From CAYRNC01 sp964425645 (GTDB lineage Bacteria > Bacillota > Clostridia > Peptostreptococcales > Anaerovoracaceae), in assembly GCA_964425645.1 (NCBI GenBank), contig CAYRNC010000013.1, positions 1 to 31,284 on the forward strand: a stretch of 31,284 bases of DNA, given 5' to 3'. Every line of letters begins with the position of its first letter. Position 1 is the first letter of the stretch. The notes under the pieces are model-generated. The model ran no database searches. It saw nothing but the letters and a program-made list of their open reading frames with translations, and was not told the DNA's origin. Made by a program: the position numbers and the translations under genes. Positions 23,436 through 30,601 of this stretch are shown in pieces.

Positions 23436-23996
23436 ATGAAAACTATTAAGGGGCTTTGGGCTGTACCCGGTCGGATATTATTGTTGCTAACGATGTGTGC
23501 CTTGTTGTTGATCGCCTGTTCAAACGAGGCTGAAATAAGGGAGAATCCCGTTCGGCTTGCAGTTTCGTCAGATCTAAATGAGAGTGGAATTTTGGATGTG
23601 CTTATTTCGGAATTTACCCGCCGTACAGGGTGGGTTGTCGAAGTGACAGCTCTGGATATTGAATCTGCCGTAGCTTTAGGGAAGCAGGGTTTGGTGGATG
23701 TTCTTTTGATTAATTCACCGGAAGCTGAAATGGGATTTATTGAGGAAAACCACGGTTATGGCCGAATGTCGGTTATGTCCCTTGTGTTTGAGGATGCTGC
23801 TTTGATAAACCGGTTCAGCATCCTGATCGTTGACCCGGGTAAAGGGGAGGAAATAAATTCGATAGGAGTCGAGGATCTGAAAGAATGGATTACAGGGCGG
23901 AAGGCCCAGTCCATGATAGGCAATTACAAAGTGAATGACAGCGGCGGTTGCTATTTTATCCCTAATGCCCCTAGGCCTTCCCGAGCCCCTATATGA
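23436..23996 (+). CDS. Single-lobe TupA-like lipoprotein (internally deleted paralogue)
   Basis: This 186-residue protein has its own GGAGG site 6 nt before the ATG and a lipoprotein signal (LLIAC, Cys28). Residues 36-122 align with the first part of TupA (GILDVLISEFTRRTGW against GLLDILLPEFTNDTGW; VDVLLINSPEAE against ADVLLVHSPAAE). Residues 123-178 align with the last part (ILIVDPGKGEEIN against VIVVDPEKNDKIN; KAQSMIGNY against KAQGMIGEY; FIPNA against FTPNA). About 107 residues in the middle are missing in frame, including RADESGTHK. The TTTS ligand motif has become VSSD. In type II binding proteins the missing part is lobe two. It could be a decaying gene or a retained accessory lipoprotein. 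Confidence 0.75.
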   Translation: MKTIKGLWAVPGRILLLLTMCALLLIACSNEAEIRENPVRLAVSSDLNESGILDVLISEFTRRTGWVVEVTALDIESAVALGKQGLVDVLLINSPEAEMGFIEENHGYGRMSVMSLVFEDAALINRFSILIVDPGKGEEINSIGVEDLKEWITGRKAQSMIGNYKVNDSGGCYFIPNAPRPSRAPI

Positions 23997-24009
23997 AGAC
24001 CCTTTGGCG

Positions 24010-24056
24010 GTTGTTAGGGTAACAACAATTGTTGATCATTCTACCGAATATCGGTA
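24010..24056. promoter_or_regulatory. Cluster of perfect dyads across the tup promoter
   Basis: Three inverted repeats lie in 47 nt: GTTGTTA-GGG-TAACAAC (24010-24026), the palindrome CAACAATTGTTG (24023-24034) reaching the -35, and TACCGA-ATA-TCGGTA (24042-24056) reaching the -10. They are candidate binding sites for a DNA-binding regulator acting before the RNA switch. Confidence 0.4.
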
Positions 24057-24060
24057 TAAT
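24032..24060 (+). promoter_or_regulatory. Promoter of the tupABC-moeA operon
   Basis: TTGATC (24032-24037) and a perfect TATAAT (24055-24060) are 17 nt apart. Transcription should begin near 24067, a few bases before the structured leader. Confidence 0.7.
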
Positions 24061-24083
24061 GAATTACACTAAGAATAAATATA

Positions 24084-24177
24084 GATTTCCGAGCTGATTA
24101 GCCTAAAACGCAGGTCATGGCTATCAGCCGATGGGTGTCGGGAGAAATCCGGGCGCCTCCCGCGGTTGGAAAGGAAA
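24084..24177 (+). ncRNA. Structured leader before tupA, second copy of the candidate Moco/tungsten-cofactor riboswitch
   Basis: The fold matches the leader at 20756. P1 pairs TTTCC (24086-24090) with GGAAA (24173-24177), so the middle C-G pair of the first copy is here U-A. P2 pairs GCTGATTAGCC (24093-24103) with GGCTATCAGC (24119-24128), ten pairs with one bulged U. P3 pairs GGTGTC (24134-24139) with GGCGCC (24152-24157) and is capped by GGA-GAAA-TCC, a GNRA tetraloop. CCGA, CGATGGGT and AAAGGAAA match the conserved pieces of the first copy. The P1 3' strand can instead pair with CTTCCTT (24198-24204) in the following terminator, which suggests ligand-dependent termination. Confidence 0.62.
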
Positions 24178-24183
24178 GCTGTT

Positions 24184-24227
24184 AAAAAGATTAATCTCTT
24201 CCTTCTGCAGCGGATGGGATCTTTTTT
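24184..24227 (+). terminator. Terminator of the tupA leader
   Basis: A long hairpin pairs AAAAAGAT (24184-24191) with ATCTTTTT (24219-24226), and most of TCTCTTCC (24195-24202) with GGATGGG (24212-24218). It ends in six T. It lies about 57 nt before tupA, as expected for a riboswitch expression platform. Confidence 0.7.
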
Positions 24228-24284
24228 ATTCCAGCTAAAATTATCCGTCTGCCTGCGGTCGGAGCGAAAGGTCGGGAGATGAAA

Positions 24285-25175
24285 ATGTTTAAAAACAAAA
24301 GAAAATTTGTACTGGTACTGATTTCTGTAATGGTGCTGGCACTGCTTAGCGGATGTGGCGGAGATGCAGTCACGCCCGATGATGATGAAAACGGGCCTGC
24401 AGATATTAAAGGCTCCATATTGTTGGCTACGACTACAAGCACCCAGGATAGCGGCTTGCTCGATATCCTTTTGCCTGAATTTACAAATGACACCGGCTGG
24501 GAAGTCGATGTAGTGGCGGTAGGCTCAGGTGCCGCAATGGAAATGGGCATGAACGGCGAAGCAGATGTCCTTTTAGTTCATTCCCCCGCAGCTGAAAGAG
24601 ATTTTGTGGCGGCAGGTCACGGGCCGGAGCGCTATGATGTAATGTATAACGATTTTGTTATCATAGGTCCGGTTGAGGATCCGGCTGGTTTGAAGGCTGA
24701 CGCAGGTTCGGATGCAGTGGCGGCTTTTAAAATCCTCTCCGAGCAGCAGGCGACATTTGTATCAAGAGCGGATGAATCCGGAACTCATAAAAAAGAATTG
24801 GATATTTGGAAAGCGTCGGATATTACTCCCAAAGGAGATTGGTATGTTGAGGCCGGTCAAGGTATGGGTGCGGTTATAACCATGACTAACGACATGTTGG
24901 GCTATTCTCTTTCCGACAGGGCTACATGGCTTAGCTATGCAGCTAATACAGATTTAATGATAGTGACTGAGGGAGATACCAGATTGTTTAATCAGTATGG
25001 AGTAATTGTTGTAGATCCTGAGAAAAATGACAAAATCAATGCGGAAGGCGCTTTGGATTTTCAAAGTTGGTTTTTGTCAGAAAAAGCTCAGGGTATGATA
25101 GGCGAATACGGCATAGCTGAATACGGAGCACCTTTATTTACTCCTAATGCTACGGGTGAACCCACCGAGGATTAA
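24285..25175 (+). CDS. tupA: Tungstate ABC transporter substrate-binding lipoprotein
   Basis: TupA binds tungstate outside the cell and delivers it to TupBC. The protein has about 296 residues with a lipoprotein signal (LLSGC, Cys near 24). The anion-binding motif TTTSTQDSGLLD near residue 50 and the second-lobe motif RADESGTHKKE near 161-171 are the hallmark of the TupA group, as opposed to ModA or WtpA. GQGMGAVITMTNDMLGYSLSDRATW is also characteristic. Two ATGs 6 nt apart compete; I prefer 24285 because GGGAG lies 6 nt before it. It follows a riboswitch-like leader and is separated from tupB by a strong hairpin. Confidence 0.93.
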   Translation: MFKNKRKFVLVLISVMVLALLSGCGGDAVTPDDDENGPADIKGSILLATTTSTQDSGLLDILLPEFTNDTGWEVDVVAVGSGAAMEMGMNGEADVLLVHSPAAERDFVAAGHGPERYDVMYNDFVIIGPVEDPAGLKADAGSDAVAAFKILSEQQATFVSRADESGTHKKELDIWKASDITPKGDWYVEAGQGMGAVITMTNDMLGYSLSDRATWLSYAANTDLMIVTEGDTRLFNQYGVIVVDPEKNDKINAEGALDFQSWFLSEKAQGMIGEYGIAEYGAPLFTPNATGEPTED

Positions 25176-25186
25176 GTATGTATGAG

Positions 25187-25221
25187 AATTGCAGGGCAGA
25201 ACAGTTTTTTGCCCTGCAATT
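25187..25221. other. Strong intercistronic hairpin between tupA and tupB
   Basis: A perfect 12-bp stem AATTGCAGGGCA/TGCCCTGCAATT with an 11-nt loop lies between the two genes. No T-run follows, so it is not a normal terminator. Such hairpins often protect the 3' end of the binding-protein mRNA and keep it in excess over the permease. Confidence 0.7.
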
Positions 25222-25268
25222 GATATTAACTGTCCAGCTTTTAAATATATACGTCGGGGGATTTATTT

Positions 25269-25961
25269 ATGCACGAACTGGCAAGGGGACTAAATGTAGC
25301 TGTATCTATGCTGCTCAGCTTCGATCCCGAAATTTATGAAATTGTAGGCCTTTCCCTTAGAGTGTCTTTGTCCGCAGTGATTATTTCTTCAATCGCAGGC
25401 GTACCGATCGGCGTACTGCTGGGATTATATAATTTCCCGGGTAAGCGCATTGTAATAAGGTTGATATACACATTAATGAGCCTGCCTCCGGTCATTGCGG
25501 GATTGGTGGTTTTTTTATTCATAATGAGAAAAGGCCCGCTGGGTTTTATGGGGCTAAGCTTTACACCGACTGCTATGATAATCGCGCAGATATGTCTTGT
25601 TACCCCAATAATCATCGGTCTCACATTTAATATTGTGAAGGATAAGGCAGACATCGTTAAAAGGCTGGCATTTACGCTTGGTGCAAACCGTGTCGAGTCG
25701 GTAAGGCTTTTGCTTTATGAGATGAGGGTGGGTATTTTGGCGGCCATTGTGACAGGGACAGGCCGGGCAATATCGGAGGTCGGGGCTGTAATGTTGGTTG
25801 GGGGCAATATTGTAGGCAAAACCCGAGTTATGACTACCTATATAGCTCAACTTCAAAGAATGGGGAATTACGATAGAGCTATAGCCGTTGGAATAGTCCT
25901 TTTGCTTATTGCATTTACTATTAATGTTATACTTTATCACGTACAGGAAAAACAGGGATAG
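25269..25961 (+). CDS. tupB: Tungstate ABC transporter permease
   Basis: This 230-residue permease has about five or six hydrophobic helices and forms the membrane channel for tungstate. The EAA-type coupling segment is visible at TLGANRVESVRLLLYEMRVGILAAIV, continued by GTGRAISEVGAVMLVGGNI, a stretch typical of TupB and WtpB. GGGGG 8 nt upstream supports ATG 25269. It follows tupA after 93 nt containing a large hairpin, and its stop touches the tupC start. Identity as TupB rests on both sequence type and the adjacent, clearly recognisable TupA. Confidence 0.9.
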   Translation: MHELARGLNVAVSMLLSFDPEIYEIVGLSLRVSLSAVIISSIAGVPIGVLLGLYNFPGKRIVIRLIYTLMSLPPVIAGLVVFLFIMRKGPLGFMGLSFTPTAMIIAQICLVTPIIIGLTFNIVKDKADIVKRLAFTLGANRVESVRLLLYEMRVGILAAIVTGTGRAISEVGAVMLVGGNIVGKTRVMTTYIAQLQRMGNYDRAIAVGIVLLLIAFTINVILYHVQEKQG

Positions 25962-26672
25962 ATGGATATCAGAATTGAAAATCTAACAAAAGTATACGGA
26001 GAGCGAAAGGTCCTTGATGTGGAAACCCTCTCAGTTAAAAAAGGGGATCTTTGCGGCATCATCGGATCTAACGGGGCAGGTAAAAGTACTCTGCTGAATA
26101 TAATTGCCGGTTTGGACAAGCAGACCGAGGGTCGGATATTTTATGGAAAGGATCAGACAGAGGAGGTCCCCGTCAGAAATATGACCTTGGTATTTCAAAA
26201 ACATTATCTCATCCGCACCACGGCCGAAAAAAATATATCATACCCTTTGAAAATCAGGGGCTGGGATAAGGAAAGAATCAGAAGGCGTACAGAGGAATTA
26301 ATAGCGGAAATGGGGCTGTCGGGGGTAAAAAAACAAAAATCCTGGACTCTGTCGGGAGGAGAATCACAAAAAGTAGCTTTATGCAGGGCGCTTTCCTTCA
26401 GGCCCGGGCTGCTTCTGTTAGATGAGCCTATGGCTAATATAGATCCTTCCACTACAGCGGAACTTGAAAAAATGTTAAAACAGATCAATAGAAATGAAAG
26501 GACCACCATTCTTATAATAACCCATAATCTTGCCCAGGCAAAAAGACTATGCGACCGTGTTGTATTTCTTAATAAGGGCAAATTAGAAGAATCAGGTACA
26601 GTAAATGATTTGTTCGGCGCGCCAAAAAACCCCATTACTCGCCGATTTATTGACGGAGAACTGTTGTTATGA
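25962..26672 (+). CDS. tupC: Tungstate ABC transporter ATP-binding protein
   Basis: This 236-residue ATPase has Walker A GSNGAGKST (about 36-44), a Q-loop in LVFQKHYL, signature LSGGESQK, Walker B LLLLDEP and an H-loop in IITHNLAQ. It energises TupB. It lacks the C-terminal regulatory MOP domain seen in ModC, as expected for TupC. The ATG immediately follows the tupB stop, and the gene ends with an ATGA overlap to moeA, so tungstate import and cofactor metal insertion are translationally linked. Confidence 0.92.
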   Translation: MDIRIENLTKVYGERKVLDVETLSVKKGDLCGIIGSNGAGKSTLLNIIAGLDKQTEGRIFYGKDQTEEVPVRNMTLVFQKHYLIRTTAEKNISYPLKIRGWDKERIRRRTEELIAEMGLSGVKKQKSWTLSGGESQKVALCRALSFRPGLLLLDEPMANIDPSTTAELEKMLKQINRNERTTILIITHNLAQAKRLCDRVVFLNKGKLEESGTVNDLFGAPKNPITRRFIDGELLL

Positions 26673-27871
26673 AACTGTTAAAAGTAGATACAATCAAAGA
26701 AATTCAAGAAAAACTGGACGCTTATTTTTCTGCCTTGGAAAAACAAACAGAAAGCATAGATTTAAGGGACGCATGCGGCCGTTACTTAGCGGAGGATGTA
26801 TTTGCAGATATGGATTTACCGTCCTTCAGAAGATCGGTTGTGGACGGTTACGCGGTTCGCGGTGCTGATACCTTCGGAGTCAGCGAAAGCGTCCCGGTGT
26901 TTTTAAATGTTGTGGGTGTTGTAGAAATGGGGGAGGCTGCCGAATTCGAAATTCAGCCCGGCGAGACAGCGTATGTGCCTACGGGCGGAATGATACCCGA
27001 AGGGGCTGATGCTATGGTAATGGTAGAGCACGTAGAGCATCTGGCCGAAGATCTCATAGGTGTTGGAAAGCCTGCAGCCCCAAATTCTAATTTAACAAAT
27101 ACAGGGGATGACTACAAAGAGGGAGATCATTTTTTTAGAAAAGGGCATCGAATTCAAGTTAAGGATATAGGTCTTTTGGCTTCCTGCGGCAAAGCGAGGG
27201 TTCATGTCTACAGAAAGCCCAGGCTCAGTATTCTTTCTACAGGTGATGAGCTTGTAGATCCTTCGGATAAACCTTCCCTTTGTCATATAAGGGACATTAA
27301 TGCCCATGCAATTGACGCTTTTGCAAAAGCTGCCGGGGCGGAGGTGCTGTCTATGAAAATAATTTCCGATGATTATGAAATTTATCGTAAGGAAGCGGAC
27401 GAGGCATTAAAACACAGCGATATTCTCATAATATCCGGAGGCAGCTCGGCAGGAAATAAGGATATGACTGCGCGGGTAATTGACTCCCTTGGCAGACCCG
27501 GCGTAATCACCCATGGTTTGGCCATAAAACCGGGGAAACCCACTGTTGTAGGAATATTTGAAAATAACGGGCAAGTTAAATGTGCCGTCGGTCTGCCAGG
27601 CCATCCTATGTCAGCGATAATTGTCTACGATGTGCTCGTAAATCAATTTTTAAAAAAATATTTCTTAGGTAACACAGATCTTCCCCAGGTTATCTCGGCC
27701 CAGGTCACGGAAAACATACATGCGGGTGAGGGGAGGGAGACATATCAGCTGGTGAGTTTGGAACGGACGGAAGATGATAATAAGCAGATAAAATGGTTGG
27801 CAAGGCCGGTAAGAGCCAAATCCGGTTCCATCTCTCAATTGATGCGGGCAGACGGATATATTGTAAGATAA
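26669..27871 (+). CDS. moeA: Molybdopterin molybdenumtransferase MoeA (C terminus lost by frameshift)
   Basis: MoeA inserts molybdate or tungstate into adenylated molybdopterin. The 400-residue product shows the N-terminal region (GRYLAEDVFADMDLPSFRRS, VDGYAVRGADTFG), the PTGGMIPEGADAMVMVEH motif, the pterin-binding domain (STGDEL, ISGGSSAGNKDMT) and HGLAIKPGKPT. The C-terminal domain IV begins (QLMRADGYIV) but stops at TAA 27869. A 22-nt insertion carrying an 11-bp direct repeat causes this: downstream, in the shifted frame, the expected ending continues to 27959. The lost part is about 24 residues of domain IV, so the catalytic core remains. GGAG 9 nt upstream and the ATGA overlap with tupC support the start. 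Confidence 0.88.
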   Translation: MKLLKVDTIKEIQEKLDAYFSALEKQTESIDLRDACGRYLAEDVFADMDLPSFRRSVVDGYAVRGADTFGVSESVPVFLNVVGVVEMGEAAEFEIQPGETAYVPTGGMIPEGADAMVMVEHVEHLAEDLIGVGKPAAPNSNLTNTGDDYKEGDHFFRKGHRIQVKDIGLLASCGKARVHVYRKPRLSILSTGDELVDPSDKPSLCHIRDINAHAIDAFAKAAGAEVLSMKIISDDYEIYRKEADEALKHSDILIISGGSSAGNKDMTARVIDSLGRPGVITHGLAIKPGKPTVVGIFENNGQVKCAVGLPGHPMSAIIVYDVLVNQFLKKYFLGNTDLPQVISAQVTENIHAGEGRETYQLVSLERTEDDNKQIKWLARPVRAKSGSISQLMRADGYIVR

Positions 27872-27888
27872 ACGTGAATATATTGTAA
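27856..27888. repeat. 11-bp direct repeat marking a 22-nt insertion in moeA
   Basis: ATATATTGTAA occurs at 27856-27866 and again at 27878-27888, separated by 11 nt. Removing 22 nt joins the moeA frame to its downstream remnant. Confidence 0.85.
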
Positions 27889-27959
27889 TAGAAACCGATT
27901 CGGAGGGAGTAGAGAAAGACCGATCGGTAGAAGTCGTTTTGATTGCGAAAGGGTATTAG
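27888..27959 (+). pseudogene. Detached C-terminal remnant of moeA
   Basis: In the +1 frame relative to moeA, 23 codons plus TAG encode a peptide containing SEGVEKDRSVEVVLI. This matches the MoeA domain IV ending and lines up with SEGCEAGEKVRVELT of the second MoeA in this cluster. It has no start of its own. It ends 5 nt before the next gene, the normal operon spacing for an intact moeA. Confidence 0.75.
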
Positions 27960-27964
27960 AAATT

Positions 27965-29902
27965 ATGGAACACAAAGGAGCAAAACCGATAAACCCGACA
28001 AGAAAGCGCTATTTGTCGAATACTGATATCGACGATGCTATAAATTTATATCTGGAAGAATTAAACGACATGAAGGATACTGTTTTGATTGAAACAGTGG
28101 ATGCGAGAGATGCTTTAGGCCGTATAACGGCAAAACCGGTTTTTGCCAGGATCTCTTCCCCCAATCATAACGCTGCAGCTATGGATGGTATAATGGTTAT
28201 TGCAAAGCGAACTTATACTGCAAGCGAAGCTAATCCGGTTACCCTTTTCCTAGGAGAAGATTTTGAATATATTAACACCGGGCATCTGATTGTTGAGCCA
28301 TATGACAGCGTAATAATGATCGAAGATGTGGTGGGGCTCAGCGAGGATAAGGTAACTGTAACCGTCCAGGCCTCTCCCTGGCAGCATATTCGCCCTATAG
28401 GCGAAGATATAGTGGCCGGAGAAATGATTCTTCCGGAAAAGCATAAAATAAGGCCTATGGATATCGGTGCCGTGTTAAACGGCGGTGTTGTCGAAGTGGA
28501 TGTCTATGAGCGGATTCGGATAGGCATTATGCCTACGGGAAATGAAATTGTGGATAAATACGACAATCTTTCACTAGGTCAATCTTTTGATACTAACTCA
28601 TGGACTTTCAAAAGCATTGTAGATACATGGGGGGGGGCGGCAGAACGGATTTCACCGGTTCCCGATGACTATGAATTGTTAAAAACAGCTCTTACAGGGC
28701 TGCTGGAGCGGAATCATATCGTAATCATTAATGCGGGATCATCTGCGGGCAGCAAGGATTATACCGCAGATATTATTGAAGAGTTAGGAAAGCTATATTT
28801 TCACGGACTTGCCATCAAACCCGGAAAGCCAACAATACTGGGGTGTGTTAAAGAGAAACCGGTCATCGGTGTTCCCGGTTATCCCGGGTCCGCCTTTTTA
28901 GCCTTTGAGGAGATTGTGGGGCCTGTCTTCAGGCGGTTGCAAAGAGCTAAAACAGCGAAATCCAAAACGATGACAGCTGTCGTGTCCCGAAGGGTTGTAT
29001 CTTCTTTGCAACACAGGGAATACATCAGAATAAAGCTCGGAAAAGTCGGTGATAAACTTATCGCCACTCCTTTACAAAGAGGTGCGGGGATAACAATGTC
29101 CCTTGTCAAGGCTGATGGGTTATTGATCGTTCCTCAAAACAGTGAAGGCTGCGAGGCGGGCGAAAAGGTCCGGGTGGAATTGACTAAGGATATCGACATA
29201 ATTAAAAAAACCATTGTATCCATTGGAAGTCATGATCTGATCATGGATTATATAGCAAATTTACTGGAAAAGATGGATGACGGGACTGAAGAAACCGGCT
29301 TTCATCTTTCATCGTCTCATGTGGGAAGCATGGGCGGAATTTTGGCCCTGTCCAGGGGTGAGGCCCATATTGCCCCCATTCATTTATTAGATGAGGTTAC
29401 AGGGCAGTATAATACTTCCTATATCGAGCGATACCTTAAAAATGAAAAGGTCACGCTTATAAAAGGCGTCAAACGCCAGCAAGGCCTGATTGTGGCAAAA
29501 GGGAACCCCAAAGATATTTACGGTATAGAAGATTTAATCCAAAAGGATATCTCATTTGTCAATCGGCAAAAAGGATCGGGAACCAGGATTCTTACGGATT
29601 ACCTTTTAAAGCAAGCATCGATTAGGACAAATTTGATTTCAGGGTACGAAAGGGATATGACGACCCATATGGCTGTAGCCGCAGCGGTGAAAAGCGGTAC
29701 CGCTGATGTGGGGGTCGGCGTATATTCTGCGGCGCATGTGATGGATCTTGATTTTATACCCATTGGCTATGAGGAGTATGATTTTGCGGTACCGAAACGA
29801 TATCTGGAAACTGATATGATAAAAGCTTTCAGAAAGGTGCTTGAAGGCAAGGATTTTTTAGATATACTAAGCAATTTGGGGGGTTATGATTTAGCGGAAT
29901 AA
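27965..29902 (+). CDS. MoeA fused to a periplasmic-binding-protein-like domain
   Basis: This 645-residue cytoplasmic protein has a complete MoeA unit (about 20-410): NHNAAAMDGI, YDSVIMIEDV, the pterin-binding domain (PTGNEIVDK, NAGSSAGSKDYT), HGLAIKPGKPT, and domain IV with ADGLLIVPQNSEG. Residues about 416-645 form a PBP-like domain (SIGSHDLIMDYIANLL, SMGGILALSRGEAHIAPIHL, FVNRQKGSGTRILTDYLL) related to those that bind molybdate or tungstate but without a signal peptide. The fusion probably holds or senses the metal oxyanion at the insertion step. It is the second MoeA of the operon; organisms using both Mo and W often have two. AAAGGG 12 nt upstream is a weak ribosome site. Confidence 0.88.
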   Translation: MEHKGAKPINPTRKRYLSNTDIDDAINLYLEELNDMKDTVLIETVDARDALGRITAKPVFARISSPNHNAAAMDGIMVIAKRTYTASEANPVTLFLGEDFEYINTGHLIVEPYDSVIMIEDVVGLSEDKVTVTVQASPWQHIRPIGEDIVAGEMILPEKHKIRPMDIGAVLNGGVVEVDVYERIRIGIMPTGNEIVDKYDNLSLGQSFDTNSWTFKSIVDTWGGAAERISPVPDDYELLKTALTGLLERNHIVIINAGSSAGSKDYTADIIEELGKLYFHGLAIKPGKPTILGCVKEKPVIGVPGYPGSAFLAFEEIVGPVFRRLQRAKTAKSKTMTAVVSRRVVSSLQHREYIRIKLGKVGDKLIATPLQRGAGITMSLVKADGLLIVPQNSEGCEAGEKVRVELTKDIDIIKKTIVSIGSHDLIMDYIANLLEKMDDGTEETGFHLSSSHVGSMGGILALSRGEAHIAPIHLLDEVTGQYNTSYIERYLKNEKVTLIKGVKRQQGLIVAKGNPKDIYGIEDLIQKDISFVNRQKGSGTRILTDYLLKQASIRTNLISGYERDMTTHMAVAAAVKSGTADVGVGVYSAAHVMDLDFIPIGYEEYDFAVPKRYLETDMIKAFRKVLEGKDFLDILSNLGGYDLAE

Positions 29903-29917
29903 GAGGAGGCAAAGAAT

Positions 29918-30601
29918 GTGCTTGAAAATCGCTACTTAAGAAATATGAACACCTTTACAGCTGAGGAGAACCTGCGTTTTAAGGATTTTAAAGTGTGTGT
30001 GGCAGGCTGTGGCGGTTTAGGCGGCTACGTAATAGAAGAGCTGGGGCGGCTTGGAATTGGCAGGATAACCGCAATTGACGGTGATACATTTGATGAAACA
30101 AATCTCAATCGCCAATTATTTTCAACTGTAAGTCAAATAGGGGAATACAAAGTACAGGCGGCCTTTTTGCGTATGAAAGAAATCAATCCCGGCGTAGAAA
30201 TTATACCGATTCGTGCTGTGATTAGTGAGACAAACTGTGCGGATTTAATAAAAGATAATGATTTAGTGGTTGATGCATTAGATAACATACCGACAAGACT
30301 ATTGCTGGAAAGATATTGTGAAAAATTAAGAATGCCGCTCGTTCATGGAGCCATCGCAGGATGGTGCGGGCAGGTTTCTGTAGTTCTTCCCGGTGACAAG
30401 TCGCTTTTAAGCCTTTATGGATCCGATTCAAATCATGGCGAAGAAGTTCAACAGGGAACCCCCGCTTTTACACCTGCCTTGATCGCATCCATTCAAGTAG
30501 CTGAATCCATAAAAGTTCTTTTAAATAGAGGTAAAACACTGCATAAAAAACTTCTGTCTGTAAATCTTCTTGAACATGAATATGAGATATTTGATCTATA
30601 G
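29918..30601 (+). CDS. MoeB/ThiF-family adenylyltransferase
   Basis: This 227-residue E1-like enzyme should adenylate the Gly-Gly tail of a MoaD or ThiS-type carrier. The nucleotide-binding motif is VCVAGCGGLGGYV, followed by the IDGDTFDETNLNRQ motif with the catalytic Asn and Arg, and VVDALDNIPTR. The two CxxC zinc pairs of classical MoeB are absent, so it is closer to the short ThiF/HesA-like forms. GGAGG 8 nt upstream favours GTG 29918. Its probable partner is the MoaD-like protein at 23122. It is the last gene of the operon, and its stop overlaps the converging CoA-binding gene by 6 nt. Confidence 0.87.
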   Translation: MLENRYLRNMNTFTAEENLRFKDFKVCVAGCGGLGGYVIEELGRLGIGRITAIDGDTFDETNLNRQLFSTVSQIGEYKVQAAFLRMKEINPGVEIIPIRAVISETNCADLIKDNDLVVDALDNIPTRLLLERYCEKLRMPLVHGAIAGWCGQVSVVLPGDKSLLSLYGSDSNHGEEVQQGTPAFTPALIASIQVAESIKVLLNRGKTLHKKLLSVNLLEHEYEIFDL

